A DNA stretch of 64,000 nucleotides from Lepus europaeus. Taxonomy: Eukaryota; Chordata; Mammalia; Lagomorpha; Leporidae. Below the pieces are notes generated by a model. It saw only the letters and a program-made list of their open reading frames with translations, searched no databases and had not been told where the DNA came from. Where the stretch lies: the NCBI RefSeq assembly GCF_033115175.1, contig NC_084845.1, positions 2,966,642 to 3,030,641 on the forward strand, in the 5' to 3' direction. The translations under genes and the position numbers were made by a program. Of this stretch, positions 10,906-20,994 are shown piece after piece (the first letter of the stretch is position 1; each line of letters begins with the position of its first letter).

Positions 10906-11900
10906 GGGAGAGGCGGCCCCACCCGCTCCCACGCGGACACGCTGCTCCCACGGGACAAGCTAAGGGAGAGGCGGCCCCACCCCGCTCCCACGCGGACTCC
11001 CCGCCCCCACGGGACGCGCTAAGGGAGAGGCGGCCCCATCCCGCTCCCACGTGGACTACGGGACGCGCTAAGGGAGAGGCGGCCCCACTCCGCTCCCACG
11101 CGGACCCCCCACCCCCATGGGACGCCCTAAGGGAGAGGCGACCCCACCCCGCTCCCACGCGGACTCCCCGCTCCCACGGGACGCGCTAAAGGAGAGGCGG
11201 CCCCACCCCACTCCCACGCGGACTCCCCGACCCCACGGGACGCGCTAAGGGAGAGGCGGCCCCACCCTGCTCCCACGCGGACTACGGGACGCGCTAAGGG
11301 AGAGGCGGCCCCATCCCGCTCCCACGCGGACTCCCCGACCCCACGGGACGCGCTAAGGGAGAGGCGGCCCCATCCCGCTCCCACGTGGACTACGGGACGC
11401 GCTAAGGGAGAGGCGGCCCCACTCCGCTCCCACGCGGACCCCCCACCCCCATGGGACGCCCTAAGGGAGAGGCGACCCCACCCCGCTCCCACGCGGACTC
11501 CCCGCTCCCACGGGACGCGCTAAAGGAGAGGCGGCCCCACCCCGCTCCCACGCGGACTCCCCGACCCCACGGGACGCGCTAAGGGAGAGGCGGCCCCACC
11601 CTGCTCCCACGCGGACTACGGGACGCGCTAAGGGAGAGGCGGCCCCATCCCGCTCCCACGCGGACTCCCCGCCCCCACGGGACGCGCTAAGGGAGAGGCG
11701 ACCCCACCCCGCTCCCACGCGGACTCCCCGCTCCCACGGGACGCGCTAAAGGAGAGGCGGCCCCATCCCGCTCCCACGCGGACTCCCCGCTCCCACGGGA
11801 CGCGCTAAGGGAGAGGCGGCCCCACCCCGCTCCCACGCGGACTCCCCGCCCCCACGGGACACGCTAAGGGAGAGGCGGCCCCACCCTGTTTCCACGCGGA
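10900..11900. repeat. minisatellite, 59-bp and 49-bp units
   Basis: About 17 units start with GCTAAGGGAGAGGCGGCCCC and continue with GCTCCCACGCGGACTCCCC and CACGGGACGC. The 49-bp variant lacks the second CCCC..CCAC block. Copies of TAAGGG are spaced 59 bp (10961, 11020) or 49 bp (11020, 11069). A longer block from 11041 reappears about 334 bp further on. The array ends about 0.6 kb before the ZNF784 start codon. Confidence 0.93.
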
Positions 11901-12089
11901 GGCGAGATCCGGACGTCGCTGCGGACCCGCCCGGGGCCCGGTCCTCGGTGCTGCCGGACACGCGCGGCCCCGGGCTGCTCCCGCCAGACGCCACGCCCAC
12001 CTGGGGGCTCTGCTTCCTCTCAGGTCCGCGCTGTTTTCGGGGTTTCTTTCCACGGGCTTTGGGGGAAACAAAACACCTCACATTCGCGA

Positions 12090-13120
12090 ACTCGGCGCCA
12101 TGACGTCACCACGAGAAGGTTTTCTCTGCCGCCCCGCGGGGCTGCTCGCGCCGGCTCTCGGGGGCGGGCGTTCGGTTTGCTCCCCGCGCCACGCTGCGGC
12201 TCCTCCCCGCCGCCGCCCCGGAGGTAACGCGAAAACCGCGCGGAATCCCCGGGGCCGCGGCTCGGGGAGCGCCCGCCACGCCACGCCCGCCACGCCCCTC
12301 CACAGCCCCGCCCGCCCCGCCCCGCCAGCCCCGGCCACGCCCCCGCCGCCCCGCCCCGCCAGCCACGGCCACGCCCCCGCCGCCCCGCCACGCCCCCGCC
12401 GCCCCGCAGGGCGCCTGCGCGGTAGCCCAGTCGCCGGCCCGAGCCCCGCCCCCGGCCGCAGCACTCATTGGCCTCGGGGGCGGGACTCGGGCACAAGATG
12501 GCCGCCGCGCGCCCGGAGCCCCCGAGCCCGAGCTCAGCGACCCCGGAGTCGCGGTCCCCGGAGCCTCCGGACCTGGTGCGGGTGAAAAGGGGGCCTGGGT
12601 GAGGGTCTCGAGGTGCAGGGTATGGGGGCGGGGGGGCGGGACTCGGGAAGCTTGGGCGTAGGGGCCAGGTATTCAGGGCTCCGTGCTGGGGGAGCTGAGG
12701 GGGCGGGGCCCGAGGCCAGCGGTGTCTGGGGGCGGGGTTTGATTTGCATGAACGGGGGCGGAGTCTCGGGGGCGGGCTCGGGCATCCCGGGCGGGGCTCG
12801 TGGAGCCGGGTGGCAGTGTTGGGGAGGGTGACCCTGGGCGATCCCGGGAGGGTTGGGGTCGGGTCCCGGGCGTGCGGGGAGGGACCCTGCCCGAGGGAAG
12901 TCCTGGGGGGCGGGGGACACGTGCGGGCCCCGGCGACGCCCGTTCTTTCCGCGCGCGCGCACTTACGGAGCGCTGCCCCGGGCTCCGGGAGGCGGGTGTC
13001 CGAGCCGCGCTGGGCCTCTGTTCTCCCGGAGCCGGGGGTGTCCTGCGGGCGGAGGGACAGCGCTCGGAGGTTGCTGGCGACTCCTTCTATAAAGGACACG
13101 AAATCAGAGTGAGCCAGGAC
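12090..13120. promoter_or_regulatory. CpG island and promoter of ZNF784
   Basis: Very high GC and CpG around the ZNF784 first exon. Visible elements are an inverted CCAAT box (CATTGG, 12466-12471), a GC box just after it, and ACAAGATGGCCGCC, a YY1-type motif overlapping the start codon. An octamer ATTTGCAT lies at 12742-12749 in the start of intron 1. The start site probably lies between the CCAAT box and the ATG. Role is inferred from position and motifs. Confidence 0.75.
12498..12575 (+). CDS. ZNF784: ZNF784 coding exon 1
   Basis: This exon encodes the first 26 residues of zinc-finger protein 784, beginning MAAARPEPPSPSS and ending PEPPDL. The ATG sits in a good initiation context (CACAAGATGG) and overlaps a YY1-like motif. 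The exon ends at 12575 and a GTGCGG donor follows. Phase is 0, so it joins directly to GTCCTGCTG (VLL) at 13386. The resulting N-terminus agrees with my recollection of the human protein, which supports this start over the downstream ATG at 13179. The intron is 810 bp and lies inside the CpG island. Confidence 0.88.
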
Positions 13121-13385
13121 CGAGTGGAGCTGGGGAGGGGGCCGCACTCAGACGGGAGCCGACGGCGGGGTCGGCGAGATGAGCGGGGCCGGGTGCCCTC
13201 GGAGTGGACACTCGGTGTGGCCGGCTGGCCGCTCAGGCTGCTCCGGGCAGGCGCAGGTCCCGGTAGGGGCCGGACCCAGGGTCCCCGTCGGGCAGCGCGG
13301 GCTGTGCGGGTGGGGGGCTGTAAGACCGCAGAGGTCTCGGGCAGCGCCACAGCCTCCCCTCCTCCTCCCCCTCTTACCCCCCCAG

Positions 13386-14207
13386 GTCCTGCTGCCCGAC
13401 GCTGGCCGCCCGCCCACGCCCCCGGGCGACCTCATCGAGATCCAGGTGGTGAAGGTGACAGACACCACGCTGGTCCCCGAGCCTCCGGAGCCAGGCTCGC
13501 TGCGCTGCGCCTTGTGCCCCGCCGCCTTCCGGCTGGTGTCGGACCTGCTGTTCCACGAGCACGGCCACCTGGCCCGGGCGGACGGAGACCCCGGCCGGTG
13601 CCACGTGTGCGGCCACCGCTGCCCGGGCCCCGCCAGCCTGCGCGCCCACTACAGCCTGCACACGGGCGAGCGGCCCTACCGCTGCGCCCGGTGCCCGCGG
13701 GCCTTCAAGGCCCTGGCGCCGCTGCTGCGCCACCAGCGCCGGCACGGCGTGGAGCCCGGAGCCCCGCGCAGGGCCCCGGAGGCGGCCGCGGCGGGCGGGC
13801 AGGGGCCGGGGCCGCCGGCCGAGCGCGCCGAGGTGGTGCTGGCGGCGGCGGCGGCCGGCGCGGCCGTGGGGAAGCCGTTCGCCTGCCGCTTCTGCGCCAA
13901 GCCGTTCCGCCGCTCGTCCGACATGCGGGACCACGAGCGCGTGCACACGGGCGAGCGGCCCTACCACTGCGGCGTGTGCGGCAAGGGCTTCACGCAGTCC
14001 TCGGTGCTCAGCGGCCACGCGCGCATCCACACGGGCGAGCGCCCCTTCCGCTGCGGCCTCTGCGACCGCACCTTCAACAACTCCTCCAACTTCCGCAAGC
14101 ACCAGCGCACGCACTTCCACGGGCCCGGCCCGGGGCTGGGCGAGGGGCGCGGGGGCGCGTGCGGGGCGGGGCGCGCGGAGACAGCGAAGGCGGAGAACGA
14201 CCCGTAG
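13386..14207 (+). CDS. ZNF784: ZNF784, C2H2 zinc-finger protein, coding exon 2
   Basis: The main coding exon adds 273 residues, giving a 299-residue protein (human about 323). It begins after a pyrimidine-rich tract and CCCCCAG. The segment SDLIEIQVVKVTDTTLVPE-like, here with GDLIEIQVVKV, is highly characteristic. Six C2H2 fingers lie at about residues 65-87, 97-118, 124-146, 191-213, 219-241 and 247-269. The last three are joined by TGERP-type linkers, which favour tandem DNA binding. The linker between fingers 3 and 4 is Ala/Gly-rich. The tail after finger 6 is shorter than in human and ends ..KAENDP. It is presumably a nuclear DNA-binding regulator; its targets are not known to me. It converges on ZNF865. 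Confidence 0.93.
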   Translation, partial: VLLPDAGRPPTPPGDLIEIQVVKVTDTTLVPEPPEPGSLRCALCPAAFRLVSDLLFHEHGHLARADGDPGRCHVCGHRCPGPASLRAHYSLHTGERPYRCARCPRAFKALAPLLRHQRRHGVEPGAPRRAPEAAAAGGQGPGPPAERAEVVLAAAAAGAAVGKPFACRFCAKPFRRSSDMRDHERVHTGERPYHCGVCGKGFTQSSVLSGHARIHTGERPFRCGLCDRTFNNSSNFRKHQRTHFHGPGPGLGEGRGGACGAGRAETAKAENDP

Positions 14208-14820
14208 GCGGGGCGGGGCGGAGAGGCCCAGACCGCTGATGGAGGCGGAGGGAGAGAACCATGCTCCGCACGGCCCTCTGTGACACTCCGAGGAAGGCGC
14301 AGGTGCCCAGCTCCGCGCGGGACCAGGGCGGAACGCGCACCCCGCCTGCCTCCTCTCTAGGCGCCTGGGCACGGCTTTGGGGGAGAATCGGCGTCGTGTT
14401 CCTGGCCCAGGCCTCTTGCGCACAATCCTGGCCCGTCAGGGGGCTCCCCTCGGGTGGGCCAGGGTGGACTTTTTGCCTACCTCACTGGATTGCACTGGAC
14501 CTGGGAGGCCGCCCCAGCCCCAAGCAGCAGGCATCCACCGGGAGACCGGGGTCCCATCACCTCCAGCTAGAGGGTGCCCAGGCCACCGCTGAGAGCCTTG
14601 GCACCTGAGGGATGCAAGCCAGGCTGTGGATCCCGACTCTAAGAACTGCTCCCAGGGTGGCCGCCCCTCCCCCACCCGGGCTCCCGTAGTACCGGGAACT
14701 GGGGGCACAGCTGCTGGACCCCGGCTGTTTCCTCTCGCCCCAGGAGTCAGAGGGGTAGCGGGTGGGGGCCACAGCCCTCCCATTCTGTTCCTATTAAAGG
14801 ACTTTCTGAAGGCCCTGTTG
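14208..14820 (+). other. ZNF784: ZNF784 3' UTR with poly(A) signal
   Basis: From the stop codon to the ATTAAA signal at 14792-14797, followed by a GT-rich stretch (GTTGGTCTCGTGT), as expected just past a cleavage site. Confidence 0.7.
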
Positions 14821-15914
14821 GTCTCGTGTCCAGGCTACTCTGGGGAGGGGCTTCCTCGCTCCTAGAAGGGGGTTGGTCTCAGAAGCTGGGCACGGCCGAG
14901 GGGCCCGGTGATGGGCGCTTGTCAAGGAGGGAGTCCCCCGATTTTCACACTCCTGTTCACCCAGCCTCCTCCGGAAGACACCGCACGGACAGATCAGGAG
15001 GAAACGGAACTCCTGCCCGCCCCCCCGCCAAAGGCCACCAGGACCAAGCCAGAAACCGGGGCCACTTCACTGAGCCCGCTCAACACGTCTGGCATCCGAA
15101 GCCGACTTTCCTTCTTCCCACCCTCGGGCCAGGCCAACAGTGCCCTCACATCGGGACATCGGCCGAGCCCTGCCCTGTGGCCGCAGGGTTCCTCGTCAGC
15201 CGTCCACAGCTCCTGCGGCCGAAACAGGCGCTGAGCAGAGTGGCCATGTAGAGGAGTCGGCCGGTGGGTGTATCCAGGCTCCAGCCAGCAAATCGACCCA
15301 CCCAAGACCCAGCACACCCGCCCCCCCGCCCCCCCACCCGCAACCTGAAATTCTCCAAGGAGGTGGTTCGGTTAGCTTGCTAAGCCCTCCTGGGGACGCG
15401 CCCACTCTACCTGGGGAGCCCCTGCTTAGTTAGGTATGACACCCCCCCCCCCCCCCGGGAGCTCGCCGGCAGCGAGCTTCCGCCCGCCTGCACCGCACAG
15501 CACGTGCGGGGCCTTCATTATGAGGGCAGGCGGCCACCCAGGGGCCCTGCCCTGGCATCACCCCTTACCCCGCTCCATCTTCCAGCCCCAGGAGGCACTC
15601 GGGCTGAAGCCCCAACCGTGCTGGGGGCCTCAGGCACCCGAGCCTCCCGCAAACGGGAAACCAAATACCTCGCAGCACGCTCGGCTCGCTGCCCCGGCCG
15701 CTCCGCAGGGGCGGGCGCTGTGGGCCCTCTTGCTTCCCCAGGGCGAGCACCGCTTTCCCAGGGGCCTCAGGAAAGGGCGCCCTAGTGGGCGGAAGCACCC
15801 GGACGTCGAGGCGTCTCCTGGGTGGCTCCCCGCCCCTCTCCCCAGGAGCGGAGTGTGGGGCCGAGGGGACCCGATCCCCGGGCGCCCGTCTCGGAGATGC
15901 ACAGACGGACGCCG
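14821..15914. other. intergenic gap between convergent ZNF784 and ZNF865
   Basis: About 1.1 kb separate the two poly(A) sites. It contains a C homopolymer run (15440-15458) and CpG-moderate DNA; no gene identified. Confidence 0.6.
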
Positions 15915-16321
15915 GCACCCTGTGGACAAGGTTTATTAGTCTCCACTCTGTACAAGCCGCGTCTGCCACCCCGCCCCCACCCCACCCCCAAAAGAGCACG
16001 CAGCGCCCCCGTGCCCTCCCGCCTCGCTCGCTGGCCAGCCGCGGTCCGGCGGGGAGGGCGGCTCACACCCATCGCCCCCAAGGCTTGCTGGGGGCAGAAC
16101 GCCGAGGGGAGGGAGGGGGCGGCTGACGAGGGTTAGGAAACGGGGCTGGGCGGAGGGCCGGGCAGTGGTGATGGGGCACGGGGGCGACCCGGTGCCGAGC
16201 TTGCAGGGCGGGGGGACGGGCGCTAGCCTGGAGTTCTGGCGTCACGGGGGCGCCAGCGGCCAGGGAGCCCCGGTCAGGCGTCCTTCCCCGGCAGGGCCCC
16301 CGCCCCCGCCCCCGCCCCCGG
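15915..16321 (-). other. ZNF865: ZNF865 3' UTR with poly(A) signal
   Basis: On the minus strand AATAAA lies at 15937-15932 (within ACTAATAAACC). The UTR starts with a 48-bp tandem copy of the end of the coding sequence, including a second in-frame copy of the last codons and the stop. Confidence 0.7.
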
Positions 16322-16368
16322 TCAGGCGTCCTTCCCCGGCAGGGCCCCCGCCCCCGCCCCCGGCAGGG
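16273..16368 (-). repeat. 48-bp tandem duplication spanning the ZNF865 stop codon
   Basis: GTCAGGCGTCCTTCCCCGGC occurs at 16273 and again at 16321. Each copy encodes LPGKDA-stop on the minus strand, in the same frame because 48 is a multiple of three. The upstream copy provides the used stop (16324-16322). Confidence 0.85.
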
Positions 16369-19300
16369 CCCCCGCCCCCGCCCCCTCGGCTTTGTGCGCC
16401 AGGCGGTGCTTCTTCAGCCCGTAGGTGTTGGCGAAGCCCTCGCCGCAGGAGGAGCAGCGGAAGGGCCGCCCGCCCTGGTGGGCCGCCAGGTGCTTCCGGA
16501 AGTAGCCGGGGTCCTTGAAGGCCTTGAGGCAGGCGGGGCAGCGCAGCTCGGGCCGCGGCGGCTCGTGGGCGCGCTGGTGGCGCAGCACGGAGCTCAGGTA
16601 GAAGAAGCCCTTGCCACAGTGCTCGCAGCGGTAGGCGCGCTCGCCCAGGTGCAGCCGCTGGTGCTCCAGCAGGTTGGAGCGGTAGCGGAACGTCTTCCCG
16701 CAGGCGCCGCAGCGCTGCGGCCGGGCCACCGCGTGCAGCCGGCGGTGCTCCGCCAGGCTGGACGACTGCGCGAAGCGCTTGGCGCACACGCCGCACTTGA
16801 AGGCCCGCTCGCCCGTGTGCACCACGCGGTGCTGCCGCAGGTACCAGGAGCGCAGGAAGCCCCGCCCGCACACGCCGCACCGGTAGGGCCGCTGCTCCGT
16901 GTGGCAGCGCTGGTGGCGCATCAGCAGGGCCGCCTCCCAGAAGCGCTTCCCGCACACCGGGCAGCGGAAGCCGCGCTTCTGCCGGTGGCTGCGGCGGTGC
17001 AGCAGCAGGTCGTAGGCGCCCGCAAAGCTCTGGCCGCACAGCCCGCAGCCCAGGGTCCTCCGCACCAGGTGCACGTACTTGTGAGTCACCAGCCCCAGGA
17101 AGTGCTTGAAGCTCTGGCCACAGGTGGCGCAGCTGAAGCGCTCGGGGCCCGCGCCGGCGCCCCCCGCCAGCCCCGGCCACCGCCGCCCCGCCCGAGTCCT
17201 CGCCCCCGGACACCCCCGCCAGCGCCGCCACGGCTGCGCCCACCTCTCCTGCCAGCCCGTTGTCCAGCGCGCTGGCCGCGTCCGCGCCGCCGGCGCCGTC
17301 GGGGGGCTGTGAGCCGCCGGGCGCGGGGGGCAGCAGGCGCTCGGGGGCGGCCTGGTGCACCAGCTTGTGCCACATCAGGTTCTCGATGAAGCCGAAGGTC
17401 TTGCCGCACGCGTCACAGCCGTACGGCTTCTCCGACATGTGTGCTTCCTTGTGGCTCATGACGTGGAAGAGATCCGGAAAGTGCTCGCCGCAGTCCGAGC
17501 AGGCGTAGCTCAGCCCGTCGGCGGGCCCGGCGGCCGCGCCCGCCGCCCCCGCCCCGCAGGCCCCCGGCGCGCCCTGGCTGGCGGGCAGGCCCGCGGCCCC
17601 GGCCAGCGCGCAGGGCAGCTGCAGCCGGTGCACCTGGCGGTGGCGGGTGAGGCTCTGCGGGTAGCCGAAGACCTTGCCGCACAGCTCGCACTTGTAGGGC
17701 CGCTCGCGCGTGTGCACCACGTGGTGCTTGCTCAGGTGGAAGGACTCGCGGAAGCGCTTCCCGCACACGGGGCACTGGTGCGGCTTCTCGCCCGTGTGGA
17801 TGCGCTCGTGGCGCTTGAGGGTCTCCCGGCGCCCGAAGCCGCGCCCGCAGATGCCGCAGCAGAACGTCTTCCCGGGGCCGCTGGCGCCCGAGCCGCCCGC
17901 CGCGCCGGCCCCGGCGCCGCCGAGCAGCAGCGGGTGGGCCCCGAGCAGCGGCACCGGCACGGCGCCGTACACCACGGCCGCGGCGGCTGCCGCCGCCTTC
18001 TCGCTGTCCGTGGCGGGAGGGTCGGGGGGCAGCAGGTAGGGCCCCGGGGGGAAGGCGGGCGGCGGCTGCGGGCCCGAGGCCGCGCCGTCCTTGGGCGCCT
18101 CGGCGGCGGCGGGGGCGCCGGCGGCGGCGGCGGCGGGCGCGGCGTGGGCCGCCTTGTGCCGCAGCAGGCTCTGCGGCGCCGAGTAGGACTTGCCGCACAG
18201 GTCGCAGGGGTAGGCGGGCCGCGCGCCGCCCGGGCCCGCGCCCGCGTGCGCCGCCTGGTGCTTGAGCAGGTAGGCGGCGTCGCGGAAGGCCTTGCCGCAC
18301 ACGCCGCAGGGCAGGCGCAGCAGGTCGGCCGAGTGCGTCTTCACGTGCCGCTTGAGGCTCTCGCGGCGGTTGAAGCTCTTGCCGCACGCGGAGCACGAGA
18401 AGGGCTTCTCGCCCGTGTGGATGATCTGGTGCTGGTGCAGGTGGCTCGGCTTCTTGAAGACCTTCCAGCACAGCGGGCAGGCGAACGGGCCCTCGCCGCC
18501 GGCCGGGGCGGGCGCGGGCGGCGCGGCGGCCCCCGTGGGGCCCGCGCTGCCCTCGGCCGAGGCGGCGGGCGCGGGCGGCGCGGCGGGCGGCGCGGCGGGG
18601 CCCGAGGAGCCCGGGGCGGGCGCGGGCGCGGGCGCGGGGGCGCCCGGCGCGGGCAGGCCGAGCGGCGGCAGCGGCAGGCCGGGCTGCGGCGGCGCGTCCT
18701 TGTGGCAGCGCCGGTGGCGGATGAGGCTGGACACGTGGTTGTAGGTGCGGCCGCACACGCCGCACTCGTAGGGCCGCTCCCCCGAGTGCACCAGCATGTG
18801 CTGCACCAGGTGCGAGGACTGCTTGAACGACTTCTGGCACACGCCGCACGGGAAGCGCCGCTCCATCAGGTACTTGAGCCGCCGGAAGTAGCCCTTGTCG
18901 TCCTTGGTGGGGTCGCAGGCGGCGCCCGCGACGGCAGCGGCGGCCGCGGGGCCCTGCGGGGTCTGCGCGGGGGCGGGCAGCGGCCCCGGGGCGCCCGTGG
19001 GGGCGCCCAGCCCCGGCGTCGCCCCCGGCCCAGCTGCCGGCCCCCCGCGCTTCAGGTTCCCGAACAGGTGCTGGTGCCCCGAGAGGTCCACGATGCCCCA
19101 CTGCGGCGCGGCGAAGGCGGCGTCGAACAGCGGCGGCGGCGGCGCCCCGAAGGCGGGCGGCAGCGGCGGGTCGGGCTTCTTGGCTTGGCCGGAGGTGGAG
19201 GACGAGGACGAGGAGGACGACGAGGACGAGGACGAGGACGAGGAGGACGAGGACGGCGCCTCCGCCTTGGGTTTGAAGGGGGCCGCGGGCGGGTAGTCGT

Positions 19301-19528
19301 ACTGCGGCGGCGGCGGCTGCGGCGGCGGCTGCGGCGCGGGCCCGGCGCGCAGGGCAGGGCCGCCACGGCCTTGGCGTGCTCGCCGTACAGCTCCATGGGC
19401 TCGAAGCGCTGGTGGTTGAGGAACTCCAGGAAGTCGAAGGGGTAGCTCTGGAAGTGGACCCCGTCCTCGCCCCCTAGGCCGCTGCTCCCGCCGCCCCCGG
19501 CGCCGCCGCCCGCTGGGTTCGCCTCCAT
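16322..19528 (-). CDS. ZNF865: ZNF865, large C2H2 zinc-finger protein (frame broken twice in this assembly)
   Basis: A single coding exon for a protein of about 1068 residues (human about 1059). It starts at ATG 19528 with MEANPAGGGAGG, preceded by a CTTGTCCACAG acceptor (exon starts at 19549). The conserved N-terminus (HFQSYPFDFLEFLNHQRFEP) precedes a serine run of about 20 (19190-19252, mixed TCG/TCC codons). Some 20 C2H2 fingers follow: 11 in the first part, then nine, the last nine almost continuous. Two 1-base indels break the frame. One base is missing near 19338-19340, before the QPPPQPPPPQYDY region, and one extra C (plus strand) lies in the C run at 17160-17165, just before the 12th finger. 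They cancel, so start and end share one frame and the segment between reads in another. Read literally, the native start would give only about 159 residues. Because the middle still encodes an intact finger array, I take both as assembly errors in GC-rich homopolymers. Presumed nuclear DNA-binding protein. Confidence 0.93.
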
Positions 19529-19549
19529 CTCCGGCGGCGGGGAGGAGAC

Positions 19550-20624
19550 CTGTGGACAAGAGGACGGGGCGCTGAGCAACGGCAGGCGCCCGGCACCCAG
19601 GGAGTCGCTGGTCTGTGGCTGGACGCGGCGCACCCCTGGGTCCAGCTGAGGGAGGAGCCCCAGGGCCTCCGCGCTGGTCCCTGTCCTCCCGGGATCCCCA
19701 CTGTCCCCCTCAGGGGCGTGCCTGCCGCCCGGGCTCTGCTGTACCCCCCACCCTCGGCCCCCTGAGGTAAGGGCGATGGACAGTGCGCCTGAGCAGTGTG
19801 GCCGCACAGGGTGCCCAGGTGCACTGGGAGGAGCCGCGAGGCGCCGTGTGCAGCTCACGGGCAGGGCAGCCGGCGGGGCGTGTGTGCGTGCACGTGTGTG
19901 TTCTTCCAACACAAGGGGGCGGGGGGAGGACAGGTGGCCTGATCCGACAGGACGGGGCGCTGGCACCTGCACTTTCTCCACGGCTGGGAGGGCAGCAGCC
20001 CCCACACGTGGAGGACCTCAGGGGCCTGACCCAGAGCACGGTGGCCGAGGGTAGCACAGAGCTCACAGCAGGTGCCCAGCCCTGCCGGCACACTCTGGCC
20101 TGGCGGGTCTGTGCCTGCCACTCCCCGCACCCCAGCGGGGACCTGAGCTCCATTATCTCCCAATCCTAGCCCCACCCAGGGGCCGCCAGCTACCCCCAGG
20201 CTGGGGTGGTGGGTGAAGAGCCCACCAGGTGGGACCTGCCCCTGGCTCTGCAGGTGCCCAGCCCACGTGGGGGTGTGGGGGCCCACCCGGACCCAGCGCG
20301 TGCTACCCTGGGCAGGTGGAGACTGTGCCCCTCCCCCACGCTGGAGGGAGGTATTTTTAGTCTGCAGCTCTGGTGTCCTCTTCCTTGGACAGGACTCCCC
20401 TGCACTTAACCTGATCCCCACAAGGAGCAAAGGCACGGCGGGGCGGGGCTGGACACAGCTCTGGGTGGCAGAGGGGCTGGGAGGAAAGCACACGAGGTAG
20501 GGAGACGGGGAGCGGTCCGGGGGCTCTGGGGGGCTGGGCACCGCCTGCAGGCCAGCCACCGTTCCCTGAGCCCCTGCTCTAGCCCGTGAAACATCACTGG
20601 ACAAATGAGGAGACAGGCTCCGAG
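19550..20624 (-). other. 3' part of ZNF865 intron 1, unique sequence
   Basis: Intron DNA upstream of the coding exon. Moderate to high GC; no extra exon or repeat that I can support. Confidence 0.5.
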
Positions 20625-20905
20625 GGGGCAGCGCTGCAGTATAGTGGGCTGGGTTCAAGCCCCCCCGCTCCACTTCCAGTCCAGCTCTCTGCTGTGGCCC
20701 GGGAAGGCAGTGGAGGACGGCCCAAGTGCTTGGGCCCTGCACCCCGTGGGAGACCAGGAGAAGCACCTGGCTCCTGGCTCTGGATCGGCCCAGCTCCGGC
20801 CACTGCAGCCATCTGGGGAGTGAACCAGCAGATGGAAGGATCTCTCTCTCTCCCCCTCTCCCCCTCTCCCCTCCCCCTCCCCCTGACCTCTCAAGTCCTT
20901 TTCTA
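20625..20905 (+). mobile_element. CSINE in ZNF865 intron 1
   Basis: Forward copy: CAGTCCAGCTCTCTGCTG, CCCAAGTGCTTGGGCCC, AACCAGCAGATGGAAGG, then a CT/CCCT-rich tail. The tRNA-like head is eroded. Confidence 0.85.
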
Positions 20906-20994
20906 AAAATGGTATAAAAGTCAGAAAGCACCAGTCTGTGGCTGAAAATTGGCTTGGCTGGGAGCGAACTCCATCTCCTCCCCCACTGCCCCAA

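Noticed and set aside
17355-19445. Plus-strand frame of about 700 codons opposite ZNF865
   Set aside because: A mirror of the GC-rich zinc-finger coding sequence; no independent signal.
16322-19528. Programmed ribosomal frameshifting in ZNF865
   Set aside because: Two opposite shifts would be needed at sites without a known slippery signal, while human has a single frame as I recall. Assembly error is simpler.
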